Part shown: positions 30,739 to 39,530 of the stretch, piece after piece
How the letters are laid out: every line of letters starts with the position of its first letter
How positions within the stretch are numbered: position 1 is the stretch's first letter
Assembly: GCF_025384765.1 (NCBI RefSeq)
Contig: NZ_VHLL01000001.1
Location: 248,001 to 312,000, forward strand
Origin: Methanoculleus formosensis
Lineage (GTDB): Archaea > Halobacteriota > Methanomicrobia > Methanomicrobiales > Methanoculleaceae
Length of the DNA: 64,000 nucleotides
Direction of reading: 5' to 3'
Notes under the pieces: generated by a model
What the model was told of the DNA's origin: nothing
Seen by the model: the letters and a program-made list of their open reading frames with translations, nothing else
Databases searched by the model: none
Made by a program: the position numbers and the translations under genes

Positions 30739-32247
30739 ATGCCCGGGGTGGTATCGTTGAGAGGATACCTTCTCATCGTCGGGGCCCTGGTGCTCTGTAT
30801 TCTCATGACCGCCCTTCTCACAGTTGCTCTCGCCGGGTCCGACGAGAACGGCACCGTCGATCTACCGGGTGAGAAGCCCGTTGACAATAAGGTGCCGGTC
30901 ACGCCTGCGGTGAGTCCGGGGCAGGGAGAGACGGAGGAGAAAACCGCCGAGGAGCGGGAGCCCGATTCCCTTGCTGCCGGGGATGCCACGCCGCCGCCTG
31001 AAGAGATAGCGGATCCGGCGGAGACAGTTCCGGCAACCTCCACATCTTCCCCGGAGATACCGACCCTGTCGGATTTTACCGGGGAAACGGTTGATACCGC
31101 CGATGCGGAGACCGAGGAGCCGTCCCTGAATGCAACAGAGATTTCTGAATCCACAGATACGGAGACCGACGCCGCCTTCGACGACCCGGATGACGAGATC
31201 GATGATGATCTCGCCGCCGACGATGAAGATGCGGAGGAGGAGACGAACCCGGAACCGACCCTTGAACGGTATGCCCCGCCGCGGCCGGGCGCGACGATGG
31301 CGAAGGCGCACTACTCCCACGATCGTCCGCTTGTCCAGAGCGGCCATAACCTCGTCAACCCCTCCTCGTCGTATACCCCCACCGGGGAGAACGAGACCGG
31401 GATAGCGCCCGTGGCCGCTGTGCCGAGCGACGGCCTCTTTGTCCGGGGTATCGGGGTGATCCTCGACCGGACCCCTGAAGACGTCGCTCTCACCCGGAGC
31501 GGGGTGGAGATAGCGAACCTCGACTGGCTCCTCGATTCGGCGATGCGTCTCGGCGGGCGACACCCACGCGCGGTCTTTGAGGGGGAGACGTTCACCGTCA
31601 CCGTGACGGTGGAGGCAAGGAACGTGACGATCACGGAGGATGACCCGGCCTACGTCGTCCTGGTGCCGCCGCCGGACGAGACCGGGGTCTACGAGATCAC
31701 CCGGACCCGTGAGGTCCGATCCCTCGGGGACGGGGAACGCGGTGTCTGGGAGTTCTCGGTCGCTACCCGCACCGGGAGACTGACGCTTGAAAACCTCACC
31801 CTTGCCGAGGAGCGGCTGGTCACCAACCTGACGTCGAACCCGGACCTCTTCGCCTTCCACGCCTACGCGCTTGCCGGCGGCCAGGAGGTGCCTTCGGCGG
31901 GCGTCTCCGACCCGGTGATCGCCATCCGGCCCGATGCGGATGCGGAGACGGCGGAAGCGTCGTCGCTTCCCGGCCTCTACGCAGTTCTGGGCGTCGAGAA
32001 CTCAACGCTCCGCCCGTCGGAGACGATGATGGGAGCGTGGGCGCGGGGCGTCGATCACGAGACGATCGCCGCCGCGGCGGTCGGGCATCTCGAGGCCCTG
32101 CGCGGTCTCGGGAAAGAAGATGTGGCGGCTTTCTATGCCGCGGAAGGGGGCGCCGGGGCGGATGAGCGGTCTGCGTCCTCGCCGTCGATACTCGACCTGA
32201 TCGTGGGATTCTTCCAGGGGCTGCTGGGCGGGGCGCCTTCCTCGTAG
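30739..32247 (+). CDS. Membrane-anchored extracellular protein with acidic low-complexity linker
   Basis: 502 residues. One hydrophobic segment (about 10-32) follows a short basic start, consistent with an uncleaved anchor or signal peptide. Residues 35-180 are low complexity, rich in Glu, Asp, Thr and Pro. From about 230 to 400 a folded region with beta-rich sequence (ETFTVTVTVEARNVTI; GVWEFSVATRTGRLTLENLTL) looks like an extracellular beta domain used by methanogen surface proteins, with several N-x-T/S sequons. A hydrophobic stretch ends the protein. No family recognised; a cell-surface role is inferred. Confidence 0.6.
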   Translation: MPGVVSLRGYLLIVGALVLCILMTALLTVALAGSDENGTVDLPGEKPVDNKVPVTPAVSPGQGETEEKTAEEREPDSLAAGDATPPPEEIADPAETVPATSTSSPEIPTLSDFTGETVDTADAETEEPSLNATEISESTDTETDAAFDDPDDEIDDDLAADDEDAEEETNPEPTLERYAPPRPGATMAKAHYSHDRPLVQSGHNLVNPSSSYTPTGENETGIAPVAAVPSDGLFVRGIGVILDRTPEDVALTRSGVEIANLDWLLDSAMRLGGRHPRAVFEGETFTVTVTVEARNVTITEDDPAYVVLVPPPDETGVYEITRTREVRSLGDGERGVWEFSVATRTGRLTLENLTLAEERLVTNLTSNPDLFAFHAYALAGGQEVPSAGVSDPVIAIRPDADAETAEASSLPGLYAVLGVENSTLRPSETMMGAWARGVDHETIAAAAVGHLEALRGLGKEDVAAFYAAEGGAGADERSASSPSILDLIVGFFQGLLGGAPSS

Positions 32248-32348
32248 GGTGCGAGATGTGCTCTTGTGGCCGGGGTGGTGGCAAAAGAACTGGTCCCCGG
32301 TGCCCTCGCGGGCGTCCGGGGGAGAATAGATATCGTTTGATGGGGGGT

Positions 32349-33380
32349 TCACCCCTCCCGGAACGCCTTCCAGAGATACGCGAGCCCGAAGCATCCCGAG
32401 AGCATCATGTCCCCGAAGGGCGCCGCCTGGTAGGCTTCCGGGAGCAGCCGGAGCCGGTTCGGGCCGGTGACGACGACGGCACCGGTCTTGAGTGGTCTTC
32501 GGATCGCCGCCCCGTGGCCGTTGTCGTCGAAGACCTCCTCTGAGGTCAGGGTGCCGTCGGCGAGCCGCCGGATGTAGTCGTGCAGTTTCGCGGGGTCGAG
32601 CGCGCCGGTGTGGTGCTCGAAGAGGCCGTGGATCTCCCGCCCTTTCAGGGTGAAGCAGAGGGTGTGTCCGTTTCCGGCGTTGACGAGGGTCACCCCGTCC
32701 TTTGCCATCTGCCGCACCCGCGGGTCACAGAGCGTCCCGATGAGGGCGACGGGGCCGGTGTCGGTGACGAGCGCGTCCGGTGCCTGGCTCCGGACGGCCT
32801 GCATCCGGGTCATGTCGGCGAGCGGCGGGTCGGTAACAAGCGAGAGGAGGTCCCAGTCCCCGGCGTCCAGCCGCTCCCGCATCAGTTCGAACCGGTGGAT
32901 GCGGTTGCTCCGGTGCGGCGAGTAGCCGTGATCCTGGACTGCGACCGCGACGTTCCCGGGGTAGTCCACCCCGAAGAGGGAGAGAGCCTGCCTGAGTTCC
33001 TGCTCCATGTAGTCGGTGGTGCGGACCCTCACCGCGTCCCCCGGAGGGTCGGCGCGGATCTCGACGCCAAGCGCCCGCACCCGTTCCGGGTCGTCGTGGA
33101 GGGTGAGAGCGGCCTCCTCTGTGGCGTAGACGGGAAGGCCTGCTGCCAGATGTTCGCGTATTGCGCCGGTGTTCGCGCCGCCGCCCATCAGGTGCCCGTC
33201 CAGGAAGACCGGGAGCCCGGCGCGGGTGGCCTGCCGGATCTTCTCCGCCGTCACCACGGTCGGGGAGGGGAGGACCAGTTTGATGCTGTTCTCGATCGAT
33301 TGGCCGGGCTCGTAGACCAGGATGTCCTGGGTGCCCCGGCCGACATCGATGGCGAGGAGTGATGTTTTCAGGTCGATCAT
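32349..33380 (-). CDS. DUF1786-family protein (actin-like ATPase fold suspected)
   Basis: 343 residues. The opening LLAIDVGRGTQDILVYE resembles the phosphate-1 loop of the ASKHA (actin/Hsp70/sugar kinase) fold, and a later ALIGTLCDPR / LVNAGNGHTLCF pair could be further nucleotide contacts. The Pfam domain has carried the label putative pyruvate formate-lyase activating enzyme, but no CxxxCxxC radical SAM motif is present, so that label is not supported. It lies downstream of nrdD in the same direction, separated by a T-run. Confidence 0.7.
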   Translation of the reverse strand: MIDLKTSLLAIDVGRGTQDILVYEPGQSIENSIKLVLPSPTVVTAEKIRQATRAGLPVFLDGHLMGGGANTGAIREHLAAGLPVYATEEAALTLHDDPERVRALGVEIRADPPGDAVRVRTTDYMEQELRQALSLFGVDYPGNVAVAVQDHGYSPHRSNRIHRFELMRERLDAGDWDLLSLVTDPPLADMTRMQAVRSQAPDALVTDTGPVALIGTLCDPRVRQMAKDGVTLVNAGNGHTLCFTLKGREIHGLFEHHTGALDPAKLHDYIRRLADGTLTSEEVFDDNGHGAAIRRPLKTGAVVVTGPNRLRLLPEAYQAAPFGDMMLSGCFGLAYLWKAFREG

Positions 33381-33449
33381 GGGTATGCCTCTCGCATAGC
33401 GCCGCGGTCTTCTGCCGGGCAGTTCCTAACTGAGTCTTCCCGGCAAACC

Positions 33450-33455
33450 AAAAAA
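33450..33455 (-). terminator. T-run after nrdD
   Basis: An A6 run on the plus strand reads as six T on the minus strand, 13 bases past the nrdD stop. It would separate nrdD from the DUF1786 gene. Confidence 0.4.
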
Positions 33456-33468
33456 GGTATGATCCCGG

Positions 33469-36400
33469 TCAGGCATCCGCCCGGTCCGCCGCCGGGGAGG
33501 TGCCGGCACCGGTTGCCCGGTCCTGGCGCGCCGGTTTCAGTTCCCGGTACTCCTTGAGAGAGACCGTCAGGTCGCGGGTGAAGGCGAAGTAGCCGATCTG
33601 GGTCGTCCGGCAGAGGTTCATCGCCATTTCCATCAGCCCCCGGGGGTCGGGGCGCGCCTCCCCGAGCCAGATGTGGAAGATGTTGCCGCCGTCCACGACC
33701 GGGAAGAAGACGTGCTCGATCTCGATCCTCTTTGTGAGCGGGACGGGGGCCGCCGGGGTGACGTGGGTGCCGTTCGTGTAGTAGATGGGGAGGTCGAGCG
33801 TCGTGCCGAGCATATCGAGCCCCTTATCAGCGTCGCCCTTGATGACCTTGATCGCGTGGTCGCGGAACCGCTCGTCGAGGAGGTCGGCGACCGCGAAGCG
33901 CTGACCGGTCGTCTCCGCCGGGGTGCGGGCGAGAGCGATCGTCATGTTGTGCTTCTTCGAGAGTTCGCGCGCATACATCTCGAGCTCAGTCATCGCCCGG
34001 ACGGCGAGACGGAACGCCTCCTTCGACTCGTGGAGCTGGTGGCCGGTGAAGTGCTGCACCATCTCATTGACCCCGACGACGCCGATGGTGTAGACGAGCC
34101 CTTCGAGGTCCACGGCAACCGCGCCGCGTTCGCCGGTGTTCGGGTCCTTCGGGCGCTGCATCGCAAACGGCATCCTCCCGTTCGTCCGGATGAGGGACAT
34201 CCAGCGGCGCTTGATACGGTAGAGGTCGACGGCGATGTCCATGAGCGATTTCAGTTCGGAAAAGAGCCGTTCCTGGTCGCCCTCCGCCTTGTACGCCGCC
34301 CGCGGGCAGTTGATCGACATCACCTGCCAGGATCCCATCGAGAAGTGCTTCCCCTCGCGGAAGTAGAGCTTGTCCTCGAACTCGTCGTCCTCGTCGGCGA
34401 GGGAGGAAAATTGGTACGCGCAACATTGATAGCAGGAGATTCCTTCTCCGGCCCCGCGGTAGGCGGGGATCTGGTTGTCATAGTAGGGGCTGCCGTACTT
34501 GGACGCGAGCTCGAACGTCATCAGGTAGAGGTCCTGGTAGGTGGGGAGATCGGGGTGAGCGCGGTTGAACTCTTCGTCCTCGGTGAGGAAGTCGGGCTCG
34601 ATGCTGATCTCGGGTTTCGGGAAGGAGAAGGGTTTGCCCCAGTAGTCGCCCTCGAGCATCACCTCCATCAGCGCCTTGAAGAGGAGCCGGACCTCGCGCT
34701 CGAACTCGCCGTAAGTCCGGAGCGGCGCCTGCTCCCCGTTCCAGACCTTCCCGCGGTAGACGCAGGGCTTGTCCTTCCAGAGGGTCGGAACGCCCGGGGA
34801 GAGCTGGACCGACGAGAAGACCACCTGGCCGCCCCGGGCGACCATCATCTGGGTCATCTCGTAGACGAACATCTGCATCAGCTGCCGGATCTCCTCGTAG
34901 TCCATCCCCTCGAAGAAGGGCGCCATGAACGTCAGGAAGTTGTAGTAGCCCTGGCCGCCGGCGAAGTTCGTCTGGGCGGAGCCGAGCGCCTTGACCGCGT
35001 GGAGGACCGCCACCTCTGCCCGCTTTGCGGGGCCGGCGACCGAGGCCTTCGTCCCGTTCCCATCAGGCATCAGGCCGTAGTAGAAGAAGTATCGGAGGTC
35101 CCAATCCTGGCAGTTGTGGATGAGAAGGCCGTCGGAGGCGTAGAACGTGTGGCTCTCCTCGCTTCCGTCGCCGTCGAGGAAGAGGTCGTAGACGTACTCG
35201 CCGGTGGGCTCCGCGGGCCCGTTATCGACGACGGTCTCTTCCCGTTCGGCGGTCCGTGTTCCCTTCACCGCGGAGAGGAACCCGTCAATGTGGCCCTGCC
35301 GCGAATCAAGGAACGTGGCGTACCGGGCGAACGTCTCGATGTTCTTCCTGCCGTTGAGCTGGAGCCGGTAGAGCGTCCGCCGCTCCTCCTCGCCGTAGAG
35401 TTCGACGATATGCGGCGACATCCCGAGTGAGGTAAGCAGGAGCGAGAGCTCCTGCCGGAGCGCCGGTGATGCGGTGGTGTAGTTGACGATGCAGTCCGAT
35501 TTCTCCGGGCGGTAGTATGCCGAACCGTCCCCGGTGAAGAGGGCGGAGAGGAACTCGTGGAGGAGCACGTCGTCCAGGTGGTAGACGATCCAGGGGAGGC
35601 GTTTCCCTGCTGCGCCCTCGGGGATGGCAAAGACGTAGCGGAAGAGCAGATAGGCTGCCTTGCCGCCGAAGTAGACCTGCAGCGCCCGGTTTCGCTCCAC
35701 CTCAACCCCATAGATGGTCGTGGTATCGGGAGCGCCGCCGGCGATCGTTGCAAAGGTGTTCAGGCAAGCACGCGCCGAGGCCGCGATCGCGGGCGCCTGG
35801 TGGTTCTCGGTTATCGCGAGGTTGTACTGTCCGACCGCCGGTGCGGCGTTATAGTTCCCCTCCGAAACGAAGAATCCAAGGAGCCGGACGAGTTCCGGCG
35901 TAAGGGTGAGAAGGGCTGGCAGTTCGTGTTCGCTCCCCGTGACCCCGATGGTGACCCCGGCATAGTCCTCGATGCCGTAGCGGCGAGAGAGGGCCGCAAA
36001 GAGTGCGACCGGCATGATCCCGCGCATATACCACTGTTTCTGGTGTTCGACGCCGAGTTCCCGCGAGATCTCGGCGTAGGATGCGGCCCGCCCGCTCTGC
36101 ACCACATGGCTAAAGATCCCTTCGGCACCGCGGACGTAGACGTTATCGAGGAACTCGGCCGGAACCGATGCAGATAGTTCCCGGACGAGATCGATCGATC
36201 CGATCGTCTCCCCGCGGAGACCGTCGGTCCCGGATATCCGGTAGAGGGCGTCCCCGGGCCTGACCTCGTCGGCACGACGGACGGCCATCCCTTCATCGGT
36301 CCGCACCGGGATCCGGTGCTCGCCGGTGACCAGGAGCGATCCCCCATCCGATGTCCGGATCCGGCGCATCTCGCCCGGGTTCACCTTCCGGCGGGTCACC

Positions 36401-37092
36401 TTGGCGACGCGCCTCCAGCCTCCCGGGGTGAGTGCAGAGAGATCCTCCGGGAGCCACGCATCGCCGTTAATTGGGAGTTCGTCAAGGCGAAGGCTCTGGA
36501 TCCGGTTCTCCATCCGCAGGGGCACAACCGTGCTCCCGTCGATACAGAACGGACGGGTCCCGAAGTATTCCAGGTCGTGAATATGGAGATCACCGCGGAG
36601 GTGATGGTCGGCAAGTTCCGGGGGGAGTTGCAGGAGGTACTGCTCCTTGCTGATCTTGTCCGCCTTCTTCTTGTGCGAAGTCTCGGCGTTCTCCTGGAGG
36701 TTCGCGTTGTCGTGCGCCTCGAACCCACGCCCCACATCGATGAGGTGCGCGTCAAAGACCGGGGTTCCCACCCGGGTGGAGACGTTGCGGTAGGGGATGA
36801 GGCCGCGCTCGAGGAGCGTCGTGTTGACGATCTCGCGGATCAGGGGGCCGGAGAGCGACTGAAGGCCCAGCATCTGGATCTTCTTCTCGACCCGCCGGGC
36901 GATATCCTGCGCCGTCTCTTCGTCGGCTCCCTCGTAGCCGTAGAAGGTCTCCACGAGCCGGGTCTCCTCCAGGATCTGCTTGACGATCCGGTTCCGGTCC
37001 CAGTCAAGGAGGAAGCCGCGGGAGGTTCTGACCTTCGGGAACGTCGGAACGAACTCCCCGAATAGAGTCGCCTGTGTCGACTTGCGGGTCAA
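33469..37092 (-). CDS. nrdD: Anaerobic (class III) ribonucleoside-triphosphate reductase, intein-containing precursor
   Basis: A 1207-residue precursor; removing the intein (residues 183-660) leaves 729 residues, a normal NrdD length. An ATP-cone regulatory domain (about 15-100) precedes the catalytic barrel. The enzyme makes dNTPs using a glycyl radical. The start is a TTG with GGAGG seven bases upstream, only two bases after the nrdH stop; the longer frame upstream is a shadow of nrdH. The C-terminus is odd: it ends with TQIGYFAFTRDLTVS and a polar tail, with no CxxC pairs and no RVxGY loop. No NrdG activase gene is in the window. Confidence 0.9.
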   Translation of the reverse strand: MTRKSTQATLFGEFVPTFPKVRTSRGFLLDWDRNRIVKQILEETRLVETFYGYEGADEETAQDIARRVEKKIQMLGLQSLSGPLIREIVNTTLLERGLIPYRNVSTRVGTPVFDAHLIDVGRGFEAHDNANLQENAETSHKKKADKISKEQYLLQLPPELADHHLRGDLHIHDLEYFGTRPFCIDGSTVVPLRMENRIQSLRLDELPINGDAWLPEDLSALTPGGWRRVAKVTRRKVNPGEMRRIRTSDGGSLLVTGEHRIPVRTDEGMAVRRADEVRPGDALYRISGTDGLRGETIGSIDLVRELSASVPAEFLDNVYVRGAEGIFSHVVQSGRAASYAEISRELGVEHQKQWYMRGIMPVALFAALSRRYGIEDYAGVTIGVTGSEHELPALLTLTPELVRLLGFFVSEGNYNAAPAVGQYNLAITENHQAPAIAASARACLNTFATIAGGAPDTTTIYGVEVERNRALQVYFGGKAAYLLFRYVFAIPEGAAGKRLPWIVYHLDDVLLHEFLSALFTGDGSAYYRPEKSDCIVNYTTASPALRQELSLLLTSLGMSPHIVELYGEEERRTLYRLQLNGRKNIETFARYATFLDSRQGHIDGFLSAVKGTRTAEREETVVDNGPAEPTGEYVYDLFLDGDGSEESHTFYASDGLLIHNCQDWDLRYFFYYGLMPDGNGTKASVAGPAKRAEVAVLHAVKALGSAQTNFAGGQGYYNFLTFMAPFFEGMDYEEIRQLMQMFVYEMTQMMVARGGQVVFSSVQLSPGVPTLWKDKPCVYRGKVWNGEQAPLRTYGEFEREVRLLFKALMEVMLEGDYWGKPFSFPKPEISIEPDFLTEDEEFNRAHPDLPTYQDLYLMTFELASKYGSPYYDNQIPAYRGAGEGISCYQCCAYQFSSLADEDDEFEDKLYFREGKHFSMGSWQVMSINCPRAAYKAEGDQERLFSELKSLMDIAVDLYRIKRRWMSLIRTNGRMPFAMQRPKDPNTGERGAVAVDLEGLVYTIGVVGVNEMVQHFTGHQLHESKEAFRLAVRAMTELEMYARELSKKHNMTIALARTPAETTGQRFAVADLLDERFRDHAIKVIKGDADKGLDMLGTTLDLPIYYTNGTHVTPAAPVPLTKRIEIEHVFFPVVDGGNIFHIWLGEARPDPRGLMEMAMNLCRTTQIGYFAFTRDLTVSLKEYRELKPARQDRATGAGTSPAADRADA
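35113..36546 (-). other. Intein in NrdD (478 residues, LAGLIDADG endonuclease)
   Basis: The splice borders are clear: the N-terminal Cys1 (CIDGSTVVPL) follows TRPF, and the C-terminal IHN precedes Cys+1 of the host (CQDWDLRY), so exteins rejoin as TRPF-CQDWD. Block B is VTGEHRIPV (TxxH). Two LAGLIDADG helices are present, LLGFFVSEGNY and FLSALFTGDGSAYY, with an acidic residue in each (Glu, Asp), so the homing endonuclease may still be active. Block F/G is VYDLFLDGDG...SHTFYASDGLLIHN. All splicing residues needed are present. Confidence 0.95.
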
Positions 37093-37094
37093 CC

Positions 37095-37427
37095 TTATGC
37101 CTCCGCGATCAGATCGGCGACGAGGTGTTCCTGGAACTCGCCGCCGCTGAAGAGATCGGCAGACGTATAGAATTCGTCGCCTTTTTGCAGAACCGGCGCT
37201 TCCTGGGCAAATACACCGTTTATGCGGAGTTCGGTCAGCGCCTCGGCGGACGCCATGTCGCATTCGGTGAAGGGGACACCCCTTGAGGCCAGGAATTCTT
37301 TGAGTATCTCGCAATTCGGGCAGAATTCCAGTGTGTATATGGTGAATTGCGTTGTATCGGAAATGCTAAAACCCCCAGATTTTTCGGTCACTATGTTTTC
37401 GTTTTGCACGGTTATAACAGATCTCAT
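37095..37427 (-). CDS. nrdH: NrdH/glutaredoxin-like protein
   Basis: 110 residues of thioredoxin fold: strand FTIYTLEFCPNCEILKEFL with the redox pair Cys36-Pro-Asn-Cys39, and a cis-Pro loop EAPVLQKGDEFY. In methanogens an NrdH-type glutaredoxin next to nrdD is the reductant of the class III reductase. The stop lies two bases before the nrdD TTG. The first 25 residues precede the fold and may be overcalled, but no better start with a ribosome site is obvious. Confidence 0.82.
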   Translation of the reverse strand: MRSVITVQNENIVTEKSGGFSISDTTQFTIYTLEFCPNCEILKEFLASRGVPFTECDMASAEALTELRINGVFAQEAPVLQKGDEFYTSADLFSGGEFQEHLVADLIAEA

Positions 37428-37598
37428 TCTGTGTGGGACGCTGCTTCTCGTCCGGAAGCATATCCCTGCACCAGCGGTGCGGGTGCCCGGAAACCTCCTG
37501 CCCGCCAGACTTCCCGGCCGCCCTGCGCTCTGTTCCGGTGCTCAAACCTCCGCCGGACAATCACCATTTTCTAGGGTGAAGCACGATAGTACCGTAGT

Positions 37599-38138
37599 AT
37601 GGTCAGGACGTTCGTTGCAATCGATCTGCCGGAGGATATCCGGGAGCGCGCCCGTGAGTCCCAGGAGGTCTTGAGGCGGTCGTCCGGACGACTCGCCCTC
37701 GTCGACCCTGCAAACCTCCATCTCACGGTGAAGTTCCTCGGGGAGATCGATCCGGTGCGGGTCGATCCGGTCGTCGAGGCACTCCGGGCCGTCAGGGCCG
37801 ACCCTTTCAGCCTGACGGTCGGGCACGCGGTCTGCAACCCGCCGCGCAGACCGCGGGTGATCTGGTGCGACGTCGCGGACGGCGGGGAGAGCGCCGCGCT
37901 TGCCCGGCAGGTGGACGACCTCCTCGCGCCGCTCGGGTTTTCCCGGGAGACGCGTCCTTTCCGCCCCCACGTGACCCTTGCCCGGGTGAAAGAGTTCCAC
38001 CCCTCGCAGTGCCGGGAGGCGGAGCGCATGCCCCGCGAACCGCTCGGAACCTGCCGGGTGGCAAGCATCAAACTCAAGAAGAGCACGCTCACGCCCCGCG
38101 GACCGATCTACGATGACCTTGCGGAGGTCGCGCTTTGA
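37599..38138 (+). CDS. thpR: RNA 2',3'-cyclic phosphodiesterase (2'-5' RNA ligase family)
   Basis: 179 residues of the 2H phosphoesterase fold, with the two catalytic HxTx motifs His41-Leu-Thr43 (HLTVKFLGE) and His124-Val-Thr126 (HVTLARVK). It opens 2',3'-cyclic phosphates on RNA ends, and family members can join tRNA halves with 2'-5' bonds in vitro. The stop overlaps the TTG start of cca by four bases, so both act in one operon on RNA ends. Confidence 0.92.
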   Translation: MVRTFVAIDLPEDIRERARESQEVLRRSSGRLALVDPANLHLTVKFLGEIDPVRVDPVVEALRAVRADPFSLTVGHAVCNPPRRPRVIWCDVADGGESAALARQVDDLLAPLGFSRETRPFRPHVTLARVKEFHPSQCREAERMPREPLGTCRVASIKLKKSTLTPRGPIYDDLAEVAL

Positions 38139-39508
38139 CCCGGTGCCCCTGCGAGGAGGAGGTGCTTGAGCGGGTCCGGCCCACGCCCGAAGAGCGGACT
38201 TACATCCGTGCGATGGGAGAGCGGTTGATTGAGGCGGTGGAGCGGTCGGGGATGGCGAAGGCGATGATGGTGGGCTCCGTTGCCCGCGATACCTTCGTCC
38301 GGGGCGACCGGGATCTCGATATATTCATGCTCTTCGACCCCGCTCTCTCCCGGGAGGAGCTTCAGGTGCAGGGGCTCGCCCTTGCGCACCGGATCGCGGA
38401 GGAGTTCGGCGCGACCTGGCGGGAGAAGTACGCGGAGCACCCCTACGTCAACGCGACGATCGACTCGCTCGATATCGATCTCGTCCCCTGCTACGCCGTC
38501 GCGAGCGCCACCGAGATCAAGAGCGCCGTGGACCGGACACCGTTTCACACCCGCTACATCCTCGCGCACATCGATGACTACGCCGACGACGTCCTCCTCG
38601 CGAAGCAGTTCGCGAAGGCGGGCGGGGTCTACGGCTCGGACCACATGACCGAGGGGTTCTCCGGCTACCTCTGCGAGATCCTGACGATCTACTACGGTGG
38701 GTTCCACCCGCTCCTTCGCGCCGCCGCCTGCTGGAGGGCCGGGGAGGTGATCGATATCGAGGGGCACGCCGCGAAAGAGTTCGAGGACCCGCTCGTCGTC
38801 ATCGACCCTGTCGACCCGGAGAGGAACGTGGCGGCGGCGCTCTCGCTCTCGCGGATGTTCGAGTTCGCGGAACTCGCCCGCGGCTACCTTGCGGAGCCGT
38901 CGGCGGCGTTCTTCTGCAGGTCGCCGCCGCCGCCGCTCACCGGCGAGGTCTTTTCCCGACTGCTTGCGGCACGGGGGACGCACCTCTTCTCCATCACGTT
39001 TGCGACGCCTGACTACACCCCCGACACGGTGGTGCCTCAGCTCCGCAAGTCAGCCGAATCGATCCGGGAACTCCTGGAGCGGAGCGGGTTTCCGGCAAGC
39101 CGCATCGACGTCTGTATGGGGGCGGAGCGGTGCATCCTCCTCTTCGAGCTGATGGCCGGGACGGTTCCGTTGATGCGCCGGCATATCGGCCCGCCGCTCT
39201 CGGCGCGGGAGAACGCGGAGAAGTTCCTCGCGAAGTACGTCTCGGCGGAGGTCTTCGCCGGCCCCTACGTGGAGGACGGCCGCTATGTGGTGGAGGTCCC
39301 CCGCCCGTTCACCCGGGCCGTCGACCTCCTGCGGTCGAAGACGCTCTTCGAGGTCGCGCTCGGCAAGCACGTCTACCGTTCGATGAAGCAGGGCTGGACG
39401 GTGAAGGTCGGTGCGGAGTGCTGGGACGAGGAGTTCGCCTCCTTCCTCTCGTTTTTCATCGAGCGGTCGTCGCCGCTCGCGCGGATCAAGAGGACGACGG
39501 GGGGGTAA
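38135..39508 (+). CDS. cca: Archaeal class I CCA-adding tRNA nucleotidyltransferase
   Basis: 457 residues. The nucleotidyltransferase signature is Gly47-Ser48 (MMVGSVARDT) with the metal-binding Asp60 and Asp62 (GDRDLDIFML); a third acidic residue follows in SLDIDLVP. It adds CCA to tRNA 3' ends, needed here because neither tRNA gene in the window encodes it. The TTG start overlaps the thpR stop, and this frame has no upstream alternative. Confidence 0.93.
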   Translation: MTRCPCEEEVLERVRPTPEERTYIRAMGERLIEAVERSGMAKAMMVGSVARDTFVRGDRDLDIFMLFDPALSREELQVQGLALAHRIAEEFGATWREKYAEHPYVNATIDSLDIDLVPCYAVASATEIKSAVDRTPFHTRYILAHIDDYADDVLLAKQFAKAGGVYGSDHMTEGFSGYLCEILTIYYGGFHPLLRAAACWRAGEVIDIEGHAAKEFEDPLVVIDPVDPERNVAAALSLSRMFEFAELARGYLAEPSAAFFCRSPPPPLTGEVFSRLLAARGTHLFSITFATPDYTPDTVVPQLRKSAESIRELLERSGFPASRIDVCMGAERCILLFELMAGTVPLMRRHIGPPLSARENAEKFLAKYVSAEVFAGPYVEDGRYVVEVPRPFTRAVDLLRSKTLFEVALGKHVYRSMKQGWTVKVGAECWDEEFASFLSFFIERSSPLARIKRTTGG

Positions 39509-39530
39509 GGGGCGGGGCCGCACGGGGGGC

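Noticed and set aside
32349-33380. Pyruvate formate-lyase activating enzyme or NrdG activase for the neighbouring NrdD
   Set aside because: There is no CxxxCxxC radical SAM motif; the sequence looks like DUF1786 with an actin-like nucleotide loop.
36316-37065. Long plus-strand frames across nrdD (also at 33673-35430)
   Set aside because: Antisense shadows with repetitive Val/Glu/Arg/Leu composition; the minus strand carries an unmistakable enzyme and intein.
37093-37314. N-terminal extension of NrdD by 74 residues
   Set aside because: This stretch lies fully inside nrdH in another frame, is Arg-rich and shows no domain; the TTG at 37092 with its GGAGG fits better.
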